This document shows, one piece after another, positions 10,673 to 22,614 of a stretch of DNA of 64,000 bases. The number at the start of each line of letters is the position of its first letter. Positions within the stretch are counted from its first letter, which is position 1. Made by a program: the position numbers and the translations under genes. Below the pieces are notes generated by a model. It did no database searches. It was not told the DNA's origin and saw only the letters and a list, made by a program, of their open reading frames with translations. Origin of the DNA: Schistocephalus solidus (lineage: Eukaryota; Platyhelminthes; Cestoda; Diphyllobothriidea; Diphyllobothriidae); assembly GCA_017591395.1 (NCBI GenBank), contig WEDG01004594.1:124001-188000 (forward strand), written 5' to 3'.

Positions 10673-13600
10673 GTAAGCCTCATTTACATCATCTTCCTTT
10701 TGATCAAATTGCATTGATCCTATCTACCGCCTCAAAGTAACTGTTTATTTTATTTGAATGCTCTCTGAGTGCTGTAACTATATTTTTTGAGGACTTTAAG
10801 GCGAACTGTTTTCATTATCAATTTCTGTTTGCGTTGCCTCCCCACAGTATTCAACAGTTCGAAACATTGGACACTTCATACTGTGTCACGTGAAACATCA
10901 TTCTACAAGCTAACTGGGTTACAGAAATTTTAACCTCAGTACTTGATTTTACTCAAAAAGAAGCGTGCGAAATACCTTAATATCTAGCTGTGTATAACTC
11001 CTTTTATTTGCATGACTGAGCTCTTCATTTAGATGCTTCAGCTGCCACATTCTTCAGCCGTTCAAAACCGGCACGATTAAATATTCGTCTTTAAAAGCGT
11101 GCTCAAAAAATCTGTGGTCTGTTTCCTTGCATTTTGCCCTTTACGCTCATTACAACGCACTGTTTTTACGAATAAATGGTTGAAAGGTTAACCGATCCTT
11201 TTCGTCATTTTTTCTTAGTCATGCCCCCCTAGGAAGAACCATGTCCGTGGCCTTTCTTATCTCTCGGGCTTCCATATAAAACAACTAGGCCCTACTTCTT
11301 CTGTGTTCCACTTTGTCAGTCAGTGTGACCCTCGGGGTAAGCAAGACTTCTCGTCTTTTCTCTAAATATCATGAAATTTTCTTCATAATCTGAAGTGTTA
11401 GGCTGTTAATATATGAATGTTTTAATTTCGTAATTTTCCTTCGCATAACATTTAAAAGAGGTTTATATATATATATATATATATGATAATGGGAAACCGA
11501 CAAATACAAGATTCCGCATTATCAACATATGCTACACGTCGCTATGCGACCGCCTGTAAGGGCTCTAGTCTGAGTTCCAGGGAACAACGGAACATAAATG
11601 TTCCTTAAGCAGATCGGTGAGCCGCACACTATCATACGAAATTAGATGGCCTTTCAAGTTTATATCCTCGTAGTATACTTAGGTTTTGTCTGGTTTAAAA
11701 TTTACTAGTCACACAAGAATTATTCTTTGTTGAGGGCCTTAGTTACTGTTTACCTTTGCTTAGCTTTTTGTACGTACTTTAGCTTCGTGCTCCGACGTTC
11801 TGAAGGGTATTAATTTGCATTTTTTGCGATCATATATAGTTTTATTTAACTCGTCAGCAATAAAACTGCAATATTCTTTTGCATGTTAATTTAATTTTTT
11901 TCTATTGTTGCACGTCGAGGCTTTCGATCTTTTGTCACCCTTCATGCCCATTCTGTTTGCCTACAGAAATACGCATGCGTAAACTAACCTTCGGCCCTTT
12001 ATCAATCCAATTATCGATTTTACCCTTTCCCGCCACGAGGTGCCAGACTAATCGATCCGAATATTCCTGATCCCAGTAGGCTCGCAAAGGCAGTCAGTCA
12101 ATGTTGTTGTTCAATTTGAAACTGTTATAAAGGACCTGCACGAATTTTTGAATTTCATTCAGTTCGTTGCACGCAACCATTTTCATTGATCCTTAGATCG
12201 AACCGGGATCATACACTGGATTTGCTTAGAATTTTCCTAATTTTCAGAAAGTTAATTAAATAGCCTGCTTCTCAACTTTTAGTATTTCTTAATCTTTTTT
12301 AGATGTTGTCACTTCAGTCTTAACGTAGGCTACTTCCAATAGGTTTCTGTATACACCAAAAAGACTGATATTTTTGGGATGCCAAATTTTATCATCGAAA
12401 GTAGGCAGTCAGCTTTTACTCCTAAATATGCGACTCACTGTTCGTAAGTTGCGCGCCTGAAAGAAGACCTATATGTCTTGGTTAATGTACCGCATAACCA
12501 ATTCCATAGATTCGAGATTGAGTATTCTTACCGGTTTGGCTTGAATTAGGGCTATTTTTTAGGCATAGAGTACAGATATGATCGTGACAACAGTGCTGCA
12601 AAAGTAGGACGTATAAATAATTTGTTTGAGCAACCTGCTTTTCTTGTTAATCTTGTGAGTTTTCATTGGCAAAAGTTTCCATAATGTATCATTTGCCTGG
12701 TGAATATACGGCACTTCATGAAATCTTGCAGTATTCGGGTTTCTGTACTTGAAAGAAAACGAAAAGTGCAAGGTGTAAATTTATCTGTTGCCTTCGTTCT
12801 CCTAACAGGCTCCTTTATTCACAGTTGGTCCCATCGTAGAGGTTTCTTCCCTCCTTTTTCTTTGTCAGATCGTTAAAGTCATAGTTTGTCATCATTTTTT
12901 GATCCAAGAGCTCTAGCTGACAGGAAAGGATTCTCACTCGTGGGTGGCACCACAAAACCACATTCAACTTACTACACTACTATTTTGACGAGGGAATTAT
13001 CTTGTTGTTTAAATTAATTGCTTGAAAATTGTGGAATTTATACCGAGTTATCGAACCAGCTTGCCCTGGCTGTCTGTTTGAAAAGACCTACTGCCGCCAT
13101 TAAGAACAATTGTAAGCCGTTAAAAGCCTACAGAAGGGCTATGCGTTGCATAAAAACAAAAATAGTCCTATCCCATAGTGTTTGGAAACCAAGCGGTTTC
13201 GAATGAAGATTTTGGGATTTAGCATTTTGAATTCGATGGCTAATTCTGGCTGGCTTTGCTCATCACCACGCAAATTAAAGTAGGTTGTTTGCTACTACTA
13301 TTTCAAGCTACTTACGGAATTCACACCGCACGATACGATTGTCAGTTAATAAAGGCAAAAGTGCAGGTGTGCATTTATGTTTCCTGTGACTCGTTTCCTT
13401 TCGAACTGACCAGATATATGGAATTCGGTATTTTAGCCTCCATAAGCATACACTGAAATTCTTGTTTTTGGCCTGTTCTTTTTTCTAGTATTTGTTTTAA
13501 TAATCACTTAATACACTCGAACCATTGCCACTTATGTTTTTACAAAGCTCACTTGTGGGATTTATATTTTGTGGAGCCAAAGGACATATTTAAGTCTGTT

Positions 13601-14539
13601 TCAACTCACTCTCGTGCCTTTGCAATCACTTTTCTGTTTGCTTGCTGCGTACTTGACTCTATATTCTTAATGCTTGTATGAGGACCTTTGCTCATCTTTG
13701 AATTTTGTGGACCAGCGTGTGCTCAAAGACTACCGGAAGTCTGTCACCACCATTTATACACGACCGGTCAGTACGACCGCATGAAAAGTTAGCTATTCAA
13801 GCCCTTTAATAGCGTCTCATGTTCGGGACAACTCTTGTTTTACACCGAGTCACTAGGTTTACATTTTCTTGCCCCAAAAAAGGACGAATTTCGCTATTTT
13901 TTTAAAGTATGCTTCAAAAGCGATGTTTGTGTACATATTACTATAACCGATATAAGTTACAAAGCGAAATGTTACCTTTTTAGTTTGTAACTGAAGCACA
14001 GAGTCACAGCGGTCTCGTTGAAAATTTGGCTATTTTAGCGCAAACCAGCGCATGGTCGGAAACTTTCAATGTGCACATTTTTCGTTGACTTGTATCAGAT
14101 GAAATTCGGCTAAAACAGCCTACTATGTCAAGTAGGTAGCCTGAATTCTTGTCTCTTTCTTCGTGACTGAGCGAACTTCATGGAAGTTTTTTCTTTCTAG
14201 TAACGGGTCCTTTGGTTGTCTATTCGCGAGGTTACCGGACTAGTATTGATAAACACCTCGAGAAACACAATTGCATTATGACTTGATTTGCACTACTTGG
14301 TCTTCTTATGTGACTGCGTTGGACCTCAACCGTTTCTCTGAATTTACCATTTGGTTCTTTAAATTGAATCACTAAAAAATACTTATCTCCATTTCATTAG
14401 ACTGTAACATTACGCTGGAGGATGAGCGGTCTCGTTTCTGAATAAGTTTTTTTCAAATGCATTTGCAATCGGATTGTTATTACAAAAAGACTAAAAACAA
14501 GATTTTTCACTATTTTATATAAGACGAGGCTGGTGACTG
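10673..14539 (+). other. START gene giant intron, first part
   Basis: This non-coding A/T-rich stretch contains a short (TA)n microsatellite at about 11466-11484. The missing middle of the START domain should be encoded somewhere between 10673 and 25397, and no confident exon was seen in this part. No other gene is supported. Confidence 0.5.
11466..11484. repeat. (TA)n microsatellite
   Basis: About nine uninterrupted TA dinucleotides within the giant intron. A simple repeat, likely length-polymorphic. Confidence 0.85.
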
Positions 14540-14902
14540 TTACATAACCCTTCTTATCATTTTATCAATCTTTTCTACCGTTATTTCGGGTTTAGGAAAC
14601 GTAAGTGGGTTCCATAATAATTTCAGTAAATCTATCAACACTTGGTCTTTTAGTACCAATTTCATCGTCATAATATTGTTGGACCATTGAGTAGGTGTTT
14701 TATGTTGCTCGAGGATTTCCAGTTGGTTGAAACAATTCCATGTCACTGTGTTGATCTTTATCACTGTTATGCCTTTTACTGTCCTAAGTCTTTCTCGTAC
14801 GATTCCGCCAATTTTACTTCTATTCCGTGGTTTAAGTCCTTTTGAATGGTTAGTTTTCATTGGCTGTGAAGGTGCATGAGTGGGCATCATGCCAGGTATA
14901 TC
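14540..14902 (-). CDS. Candidate terminal exon of an unidentified minus-strand gene
   Basis: On the minus strand a good acceptor (TTGTTCTCGCAG) at 14903 opens a 120-codon frame in phase 0, from DIPGMMPTHAPSQP to KIDKMIRRVM and a stop. The peptide is basic in its first half (KGLKPRNRSK, VRERLRTVKG) and carries LLKLLWNPLTFPKPEITVEK near its end. No family is recognised. It lies inside the START gene intron on the opposite strand. It could be a nested gene, a transposon remnant, or a chance open frame; the last is quite possible because no upstream exon or poly(A) signal was found. Confidence 0.22.
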   Translation of the reverse strand, partial: DIPGMMPTHAPSQPMKTNHSKGLKPRNRSKIGGIVRERLRTVKGITVIKINTVTWNCFNQLEILEQHKTPTQWSNNIMTMKLVLKDQVLIDLLKLLWNPLTFPKPEITVEKIDKMIRRVM

Positions 14903-17900
14903 CTGCGAGAACAAGGATAAAAAAATTTTTTTACTTCCAAGCCCTTCCCTTTTGATGTGTATTCCTGCCTAGAACTTAGCCCTCTTTTCTAGCTCTGAAC
15001 GTAAAGAAATCACTGTTCTCGCCCTGGAGCATCAATTCCAGAGAAGATCCCTTCACTTGTCTCGTTTCTGAATGATTACAACAAGAAAGTCTTTGATAAA
15101 GCTGTGCATCCACTCGATTGCAGGAATTCCTCCCCCCATTTCCGGCTCCTTTATGTTTTTGCATCAAATTATTATGTCTATCCCAAGCCCAGTTTTGTTA
15201 ATTTGGGGCTAGCTGAAGAGCCTATTTCGGTAGTGTTCTTGGGTTTTCAAAGAGAGGCCAACTCGCAAGATCTAAATTTGGTAGTTGAGGTTTAACGCTC
15301 CGTCTTTTGGCTCTTTTCGAGTTTCGCCCTGTGGTTTGCTAAATGGTGCACATATTTGTGATGTTATTTAAACCCCTTTGATTATGAAAACGTACATTTT
15401 TGGGCTTTGTTATTTTGCTCCATGGTTTCGACTGACTGCTTGTTCCTGTTTGCGACTGTAATGGTAGGAAGCAGACTGAGATTCTGCATACCTATATACT
15501 TATATCCGTGCCATCCCATTGCAATAACAACTCTTACATCAGTTTGAAGCCACAGAGCAATCTGCCCCCTGCAAACTCTTGGTATCCTGATTGAGCCTTG
15601 CCTAAAGTGAAGGGGATTTCTGACAGTACTTTCCTTCCAACCGCCTAATGTTTCCTCCAAACAACATCGATAAGTTGGCCCTTCCCCTCTCCCCAGACTT
15701 TCGAATAAAACGGGCACATAAACGGCGGGGCATGTTCGTCAGAACTCCGGATGGACCTGCGGGGTCGGCATAGGCGAGCCAGTAGTAATCACAGCGAAAC
15801 TCATCAGTCGTACTTGGAGCTCGCAGCATGCAGCACTAGCTATTCATGTGATGAGACTTGAACTGGAGGACGGGGGCGGGAAGAGGATTGGGAGAGGCGG
15901 ATGATGTCAGCGCTAACTCCTACCATCCCAGTGCGGAGGGAATCACGCGACCTAACTGCCTGCATCGTTCTCTAACCAACTGCCATGTTGCCGGCTCGTT
16001 ACTTCCCCCCCCCGCCTTGGCTGTTCCGCGACGCATGCTTTGGCTCTATTTTTTGTTCATTTGACCTGCATGCGCGTTTATAAGCATTGAAGTTGAGGTC
16101 AGCATGCACACCATCACCATGATGAATATCTGCCGGCGCTTTTTCAACCTGCATACTAACCTGTTTGTTTTTCTGCAATTCACAAGGAACACCCTGAGTA
16201 GGCTTCCACTAATCACGCTGTTTGCAAGGGGAATGTAAAGTTTTAGCACAAGTGGCTCTACTGGCTATCTCTGACAGAATTTGCGATTAAATATTGGCAC
16301 GACCGATGTGTCTGATATTGTCTATGCTGTAGTGAAGGTTCTCCCCTGGAGTTAGTAAGAGTGCCTGCTTGGTTTGTTATAGCAGATGGTCAGACCAACG
16401 GCCTTCAAACTTTTACGGAGCAGAATCAAGGGCAAGAACGTTGTATATGACCCAACTCAGGGAATAAAGTGTAGGTCAACGAGTACTATGGAACCGGTGG
16501 TAACAGGATTTTTATGGATGGGGCTAAAGGAAGAAAAGTAAAACGTAAATTCCAACCCTATCCATTGTTTCTGTTGGGGTTAGCATTCGCCCTCGTGTCG
16601 CACAATAGTTTGTTGTCCAGACAAGTGTGTGGATTGCAAGATTCAGTGGCTTTACATAACGTCAACCAAGATGCGCGATATCATTCCGAGCTGAAATGAC
16701 CCACTTTTATTCGGACCCTTGACGGGAGTAAGAATTCGGCCCACTCTGCGCGTTCTTTCGATTTCAAACTAATGCCAATGTGTTCTGAAACTACCACGGC
16801 GCCCTAATAGTCGCCACTTGGAAAGTTGCTATTTACCCGATACTTCGGTCCTCCTACCGCAACGAAATATTGTGTGACCCTTCTAACACGGCAAGGAATG
16901 CTAAAATGGATAGAGTTAGGGTTACTTTGACATATAGAACGATCGAGTATTACGCGCTGATCTATCCTTTGTTCCATGAGTTCGGTTGCATATTACGTTT
17001 TTGCCAAATCAATACAAACGGCGAAGTTGAATATGCACGTTTGCTTTTTCTCCGCGTGCCATACCCCTCAGTTTGCAAGTGCCTTTTCGTGCTTGTCCTT
17101 TAATAAGTATAAGAGGGAAATGCGCCTGGGTTTCCTGGTTAAAAGTGGGATTTAAAACCCATAGAAAAGTAAAAAGGGACTAAGATTGTTTTTTTTTATT
17201 TCAATAAGGAAAGTGAGCATTAATGTGCACCCCTTGGACGCGCTTTCGGGTCAACGTGAAGGACGGTGTCCATCGTGTGCCTACGCAGCACGGTGAACAC
17301 AGAGCCGCTAACTTGCGCATTAATATGTTTGTAGTGAGAGCAGACTTTCCCAGCGTATGTCACATTCTCTCCTTATGTGCCCACTTAAGCCGAGACAGAG
17401 TCAGGAAGACCAGCGGCAGGATCAGGCGTAGTGCTTGACGAGGCTAAACAGCTCGTCTGCGCGTGCCACGCGTACCTCTATTCAGCACACAAATGACTAG
17501 GCTTTCATAAAAGTAGGGAAATTATTCTGTTATGTTGCATTTTCCATGAATAGGTGTGAGCTTTCAGGTCACATGAAACCTAAATATTAATCGGAATCGT
17601 TTTTCTGCAGCAAAAGAGGGAAAACCTTACGCGAACCAATCTGACGTGATTTCACGGCCTCACCTAACCAGAACGATGTTACGAAGAGCTCTAATTATTC
17701 TTACAACAGCAGCAGCAGAAGAGCAGAATAATTTTCTTTGCTTCCGAAGAGGACAAAAGGACAGATTCAAAGGGATCGTCGTATGCCTTAAAAGTCTGTA
17801 CTTTTTATAGGAAATAAGACTGATATCGAGCATTAACAGAGCCTAATTTTGCAGTTTTCGGTTATTTTGAAGTTCACAAAGGTTTTTAGCCACCTCAAAT

Positions 17901-18277
17901 GACACTGTTAAAACTTCCGACGTATGCACTGGTTTCTTTTTTAAAAGTCAAGCGGTTTAGTAAATTAACCGTGACTGCAGATTGATCAGAAGTCTAGAGC
18001 AATGCAGTTGAGAGATACAGAGAGTCGCGGATTAGTTCACCGTATGTAGTCCTAATACATTTTTAACTCAGTGTTGGAAATATCAAATTCGCGCTCTACT
18101 GTTTTACCCAGCCAAAACACGTTTTAGGTAGTCTCGGTCACCGACTACCCCAGACGCTCTTGGATAAAAGTTTCTGGCCCGCATAACGCGAAAACCAACG
18201 AAGGTCAGCGTTCGGAGGTTGATGAAAGGGACAAACATACGGAATGAAAATGTGAAGGTAAAAATTGCAAAGTAATT
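14903..18277. other. START gene giant intron, second part
   Basis: Mixed-composition DNA with patches of higher GC (about 15700-16070 and 17220-17440) that hold short frames without recognisable motifs. It probably consists of old repeats. An eight-base C run lies near 16006. No gene is supported. Confidence 0.4.
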
Positions 18278-18734
18278 CCAGCCCTCAGGCCTCCGCTGAT
18301 TTTGACATATATGGGACATACTACAGAAGGAGGCTGATTGAACTTCGGCACAATTCGTTCGTTGGGCAAAGCATTTGAACTCGTATCGCAACCTATCGTC
18401 AAATATGACAATAGCAGCACAACAAGTGGATGCAATGAGAAACTAGCCAATCTGAATTCAGCGCTCCACATTTTCAAACGCCTGTGCAGGTTTCTGCAAT
18501 AAAATGTGGCAGGTGACCGAGTTCGCAGGCATCGATCAACCCATTACTTGTTTTATTATAGATTGAAACATCTGCTTTTGCAGCTTTAAAGTTGAACTCA
18601 TGACCCAGTTCGGAGGTGAGCACAGCACCGACAGTTTCTGTTGGTTTGTATGCTTCAGCGTCGCTTTCGTCCAGTCTGTCATGATGTGGACAGTCTTGGC
18701 ATGCGATAAGGTGCCCTGCGCCAGATTACTCACC
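18278..18734 (-). repeat. Inverted repeat arm 1 (about 457 bp)
   Basis: Read on the minus strand it aligns along its whole length with the + strand of 19794-20266, with small deletions. The minus strand encodes MTDWTKATLKHTNQQKLSVL, matching MTDWTKDVLKHTHEHKLSLL in the other arm. Further on, both read KMWSAEF, then LASFSL and GCDTSSNALPN. The shared peptides suggest the repeat once coded for protein, perhaps part of a mobile element, but the family is not recognised. Confidence 0.65.
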
Positions 18735-19793
18735 TGAATGTAATCGCCTCCTTCAACTTTTTTGGATGAGGTGGTGTACAGTCTGGAGAGCCAAACTAAC
18801 GGTAACGTGTTCCGTCACCTCTGTAACCTCTGTGATATACGACAAAGCATGCCATACCGGAAGATAGACAGGCAGGCAGGAGGTTATAAGGGCATTTGAA
18901 CATTCATTCCGCGTAGATTATTTGCCTGGGTGTTGAGTCCCACGGAATTTCTTGTGGATTGCTGCAATGAATCCCAAATCCCTTTGTGGAGTCACGGGAG
19001 TAGAAACACTCCCTTTAACCCCCGGGTAATAGAGCTGGCTTTGCGCACTATCGAAGGAAGCGCAAATACTCCCAAACCAAACGCTAACCCCAACCTTGAC
19101 TCTAACGCTAGCTTCAACACTAATCTCCCTTGAAATTAACACAACGCGCCCAAATGGTTAGGTATCTTCTGCCGTGCCTAGTCGAATAATCTTCTCAACC
19201 TCGCATGCTGGTATCTAATAGATGCTGGAGAAGCCGAAAAGGGGTGTTCATCGCCTTCCCGTAAGCTGTTGTTTCAATTTCCTTCATTAGGGGATTCACC
19301 TGCAGCTGCTCCTTCGTTCTTTGCTCGTGATTAGCATATCTGGAAAGCTTCCTTTCAGCTAGGATGGAATGTAAATTACGCAGTCCCCTCTTCCCGACGA
19401 TGATGGCGATGAAGACAACAACATTAAAGCGTCGAAAACGTAAGGGTGCCAAAAGCAAGGCACATGTTCTCTAAAGGCAATTATTTGTATTCCCAGTTCC
19501 GTCAATATGCTGGAGATGGCAGAGCCTATTCGAGTCCTGCCGATCTGCCCCAGCAAGTGTAAAATTTGTTTTTTTTGTTTTCATCAACAGTCGCGCATTG
19601 CAATGGCTATTTAAATCCTTTTGTGACCTGGTACCTACCTACTGGCCCTTTGATATGACATGCTCTGCCGTATATCAGAGAGGTGTCAGATGCGACGGAG
19701 CACCCTGCCGTTAGTTTGGGTATCCAGGTTGCACACTAATTGAAGGTTATCTAGGTATACCGCCTCCATAAAAATAAATGACCTGATTAAACT
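18735..19793. other. Loop of the inverted repeat pair
   Basis: This intronic spacer includes a degenerate telomere-like stretch at about 19014-19110, with CTAACCCCAACC, then CTCTAACGC. No gene is supported. Confidence 0.4.
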
Positions 19794-20266
19794 GGTGAGT
19801 TATCTGCCTAGCCTGTCCGTGTCATGACGGACTGGACGAAAGATGTGCTCAAGCACACACACGAACACAAACTGTCTCTGCTGCGCTGACCTCTGAAACG
19901 TGTCATGAGTTCAACTTTGAAGCTGCAAAAATAATGGCTCCAGCATACAGTAAAACATGCACTGGGCTGATTGAGGCCTGGCCCTCCGATGAGAACTCGG
20001 TCACCTGCCACATTTACCTCACATTTTCTTGCAGAAACCTGCGCAGGCACTTGAAAATGTGGAGCGCTGAATTCGGATTGGCTAGTTTCTCATTGCTACG
20101 ACTTGTTTCGCTGCTGTTGTCATCTTTGACGATGGGTTGCGACACGAGTTCAAATGCTCTGCCCAACTAACGAATTGTGTCGAGGTTCGATCAGCCTCCT
20201 TCTTTTTTCAGTATCGTATTTGTCTGACGAGTTTGCCCACACGCAATCAGCGGAGGCCTCTGCACT
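19794..20266 (+). repeat. Inverted repeat arm 2 (about 473 bp)
   Basis: It pairs with 18278-18734 across a loop of about 1.06 kb. It begins GGTGAGTTATCTG and ends near CAGCGGAGGCCTCTGC; arm 1 read on the minus strand shows the equivalent GGTGAGTAATCTG and ATCAGCGGAGGCC. A stop in the MTDWTK frame after KLSLLR shows it is not translated intact. Confidence 0.65.
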
Positions 20267-22355
20267 AGACGTACTTAGACAATTTTTATTGTTACATTTT
20301 ATCCCGTGTGTTTATACCCTGAATCCACTTTCAGGCATGGAGGTTGTGTCCGTCTGGAATCTATAAGCACTTACTGCCCATGGAGAATCGTTTTTGATTT
20401 GCCGATTTGTTGGGCCTCGTTTGGTTATGTATTTTCTCCTTTTCGTTACATGTGATTTTGGACTCGAGATAAGTCCGCCTACAGTATTTTTTTGCGAACC
20501 AGTGTTTAAAGGTATCGTTTATTTTCGCAAAGTTTGTCTCAGTTTTTCCTTTTTCCGAGTAATAAGCATCAGGTGTCGAGACCCGAGTAGACAGCCGTGA
20601 GCAAATATGAACAGGGCACCTGCTTTCAACTGTCATCAACCGCCTCCCGAAGGACTGTCGGTGCCTGATGCAGGCTTTGACAACATCACTGACTTTATTT
20701 ACCGTCAGTGGCTGCGGCTTGTGTCGGCTTCTTACAAGGCCGTAAGACCTAGACTCTCATCCAGTCAAATTTACGCATTTGTGATGCGTGCAATGCGCAC
20801 ATTGTCACCCCCTCAGTGTGACCTCTGCTTGCACGCGTTTTTTGAGGCGCTGTGCGTGTGTGTCCATGCGCATACTCATGGCGAAACATGAGTAGCAGCC
20901 GTGAGTGCGACGTGTACTAGTGTCGTCTGCGTTTGCTGCGTGACTCTTCTGTGGGCACACGTCAGCACCCATATTCATTTTTGCACTCATGCGTTCAGGT
21001 GCATACACACACGTTCACGTCTCCCCTGTTTTGCCGACTAGCGGCAGTCTTTCCTCAACGCGTTCATCGATGTATGTGCAGGGCTTTTTCCGCGCGGGGA
21101 TGTTCTTTCGTAAACCTACGCTCTCCTCGTTATTTCCCTAATCATTATTTTCAATATCGTATCCCTTTCCACCATCATTTGTGTTTCTTGACTTGGGAGT
21201 TTCGAAAGCGTGCTACTTCAGCTTTTTTATTTTGTCAGATGTTACTTTGTAACTTGGACCAGCTCAGTCTATTCACGAGTCTATAGGCGCAGACCCATGT
21301 ATGATATGAAAATTTGAGCCGAAGTCCATCAGCCATTTCCGGATAACCGTTTAATATTCACGTGCTGCGTAAAGAAATGATTTACCATACTGGTTTTTAG
21401 CTAGTACCTTTGCTGCCTGTATGGTAAATAATTTCGTAAACTATGCTACTGACTGCCTTTTGGCAGCATGTGAATATTACGTGGTTATGCCGCAGTGCAT
21501 GATGGACTTGGGCTCAAATATTCCTATCAACTCTCGGTCTGCTCCTGGAGACCCTGGAATAAACTGATCTGTTCCAAGTTTCAAAGTAACTACTGAGGAA
21601 ATTAAAAAGCTGAAAAATTGAAAACTGGAATATCTACCAGAAAGCACACTGGGGATGCTGAGGCATCCACTGATGAGCCGAACCCCTCGCAGCTGTGCCA
21701 TGCAGTAACAGAATATCGGCGAAAACACGTGTGTCTGGGCTTTTGGCTAGTACCTGTGCTGCCAGTATGGTAAATAATTTCGTAAGCGTTCAACTTCGCT
21801 GAAAACAGACTGGCCGCGGTAACTCAGCGAGTATCCGGAACTACGGTCACTGCCAGTGATAATAGTGTTCCTACCGCTTACACACAAGTTACCATACTCG
21901 TAGGCACGCGCACTGTACATAGGCAGTCTGCTCGCTCTACAGCACAGACTGGGTCAATGTTCCTAGCCCCTCTTCCAGACTGGCGGGTTAAGTTGAATTT
22001 CGCTTATCTAGCCTGCCTTGCTTGTGAGCCTCTGCAAACCGTTTTACGTGAACATCGTAAGTCCTATTCACAGGTTTGCTTTTATGGACGGTGGACTTAC
22101 ATCAGTGGTCAAACGAAAGTTATTGAGAATGTAGTTTTATGTTAGACGACATAAATGCATGAGCTACCGCATCGCATCGCTGTCTGTCTGCCCCACTTAG
22201 TGGTCATGGAGCATTTACTTGTTGATATTTGGGTCAACTTACCGCTCAAGTTACTGCAAGCCTAGCAATCCTCCAATTTTATAACACTACACTGACTGCC
22301 TAAGGTGGCTTTCCAGGGAAACTGTCTAGTAAGGATGACTTATATGGCCCCGTAA
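20267..22355. other. START gene giant intron, third part
   Basis: Short frames are present on both strands, for example 20933-21286 on the + strand, but without motifs. A segment with GTATGGTAAATAATTTCGTAA occurs twice (21419-21439 and 21767-21787), so local repeats are present. No gene is supported. Confidence 0.4.
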
Positions 22356-22614
22356 ACAGGACACGGTACTAGGAACGCCCCACCCAAGTCCAGAAACGGT
22401 AACTATTTCCGCATCCTAATCCTAACACTGGCCCTGAACCGTTGCCGTAATCTTCATTCTCACCCTAATCTCAGCCTGAACTCTACAGTTAATGCTAACC
22501 CTAACGTTTACCCTAAACTTAACCCCAATTCTAACCTTTAACTGAACTCTAATTTACCTGTAGTTTGGCGAAAATTCACTTGTGTTGTGGATGGTTCCTG
22601 AGCTAATGTCCCGT
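22356..22614. repeat. Telomere-motif element T1 with inverted ends (about 259 bp)
   Basis: The left end ACAGGACACGG and the right end TGTCCCGT are imperfect inverted repeats, with a second matching block GGAAC / GTTCC inside them. The middle (about 22415-22555) is a run of degenerate CCTAAC/CTAACC steps resembling the TTAGGG telomere repeat. The same arrangement occurs at 37695-37957. Confidence 0.5.

Noticed and set aside
10855..10896. CCCACAG acceptor-like site with a short frame (YSTVRNIGHFILCH) before a GTGAAA donor-like site, as a missing START exon
   Set aside because: It is too short for the missing part and shares only scattered residues with the family; a stop follows closely.
12925..12990. 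A frame with RKGFSLVGGTTKP as a START exon
   Set aside because: The order of residues does not follow the family pattern and no suitable splice sites were seen.
20805..21008. A zinc-finger-like frame near CDLCLHAFFEALC
   Set aside because: Spacing does not fit C2H2 and the surrounding sequence is unlike the zinc-finger LINE tail.
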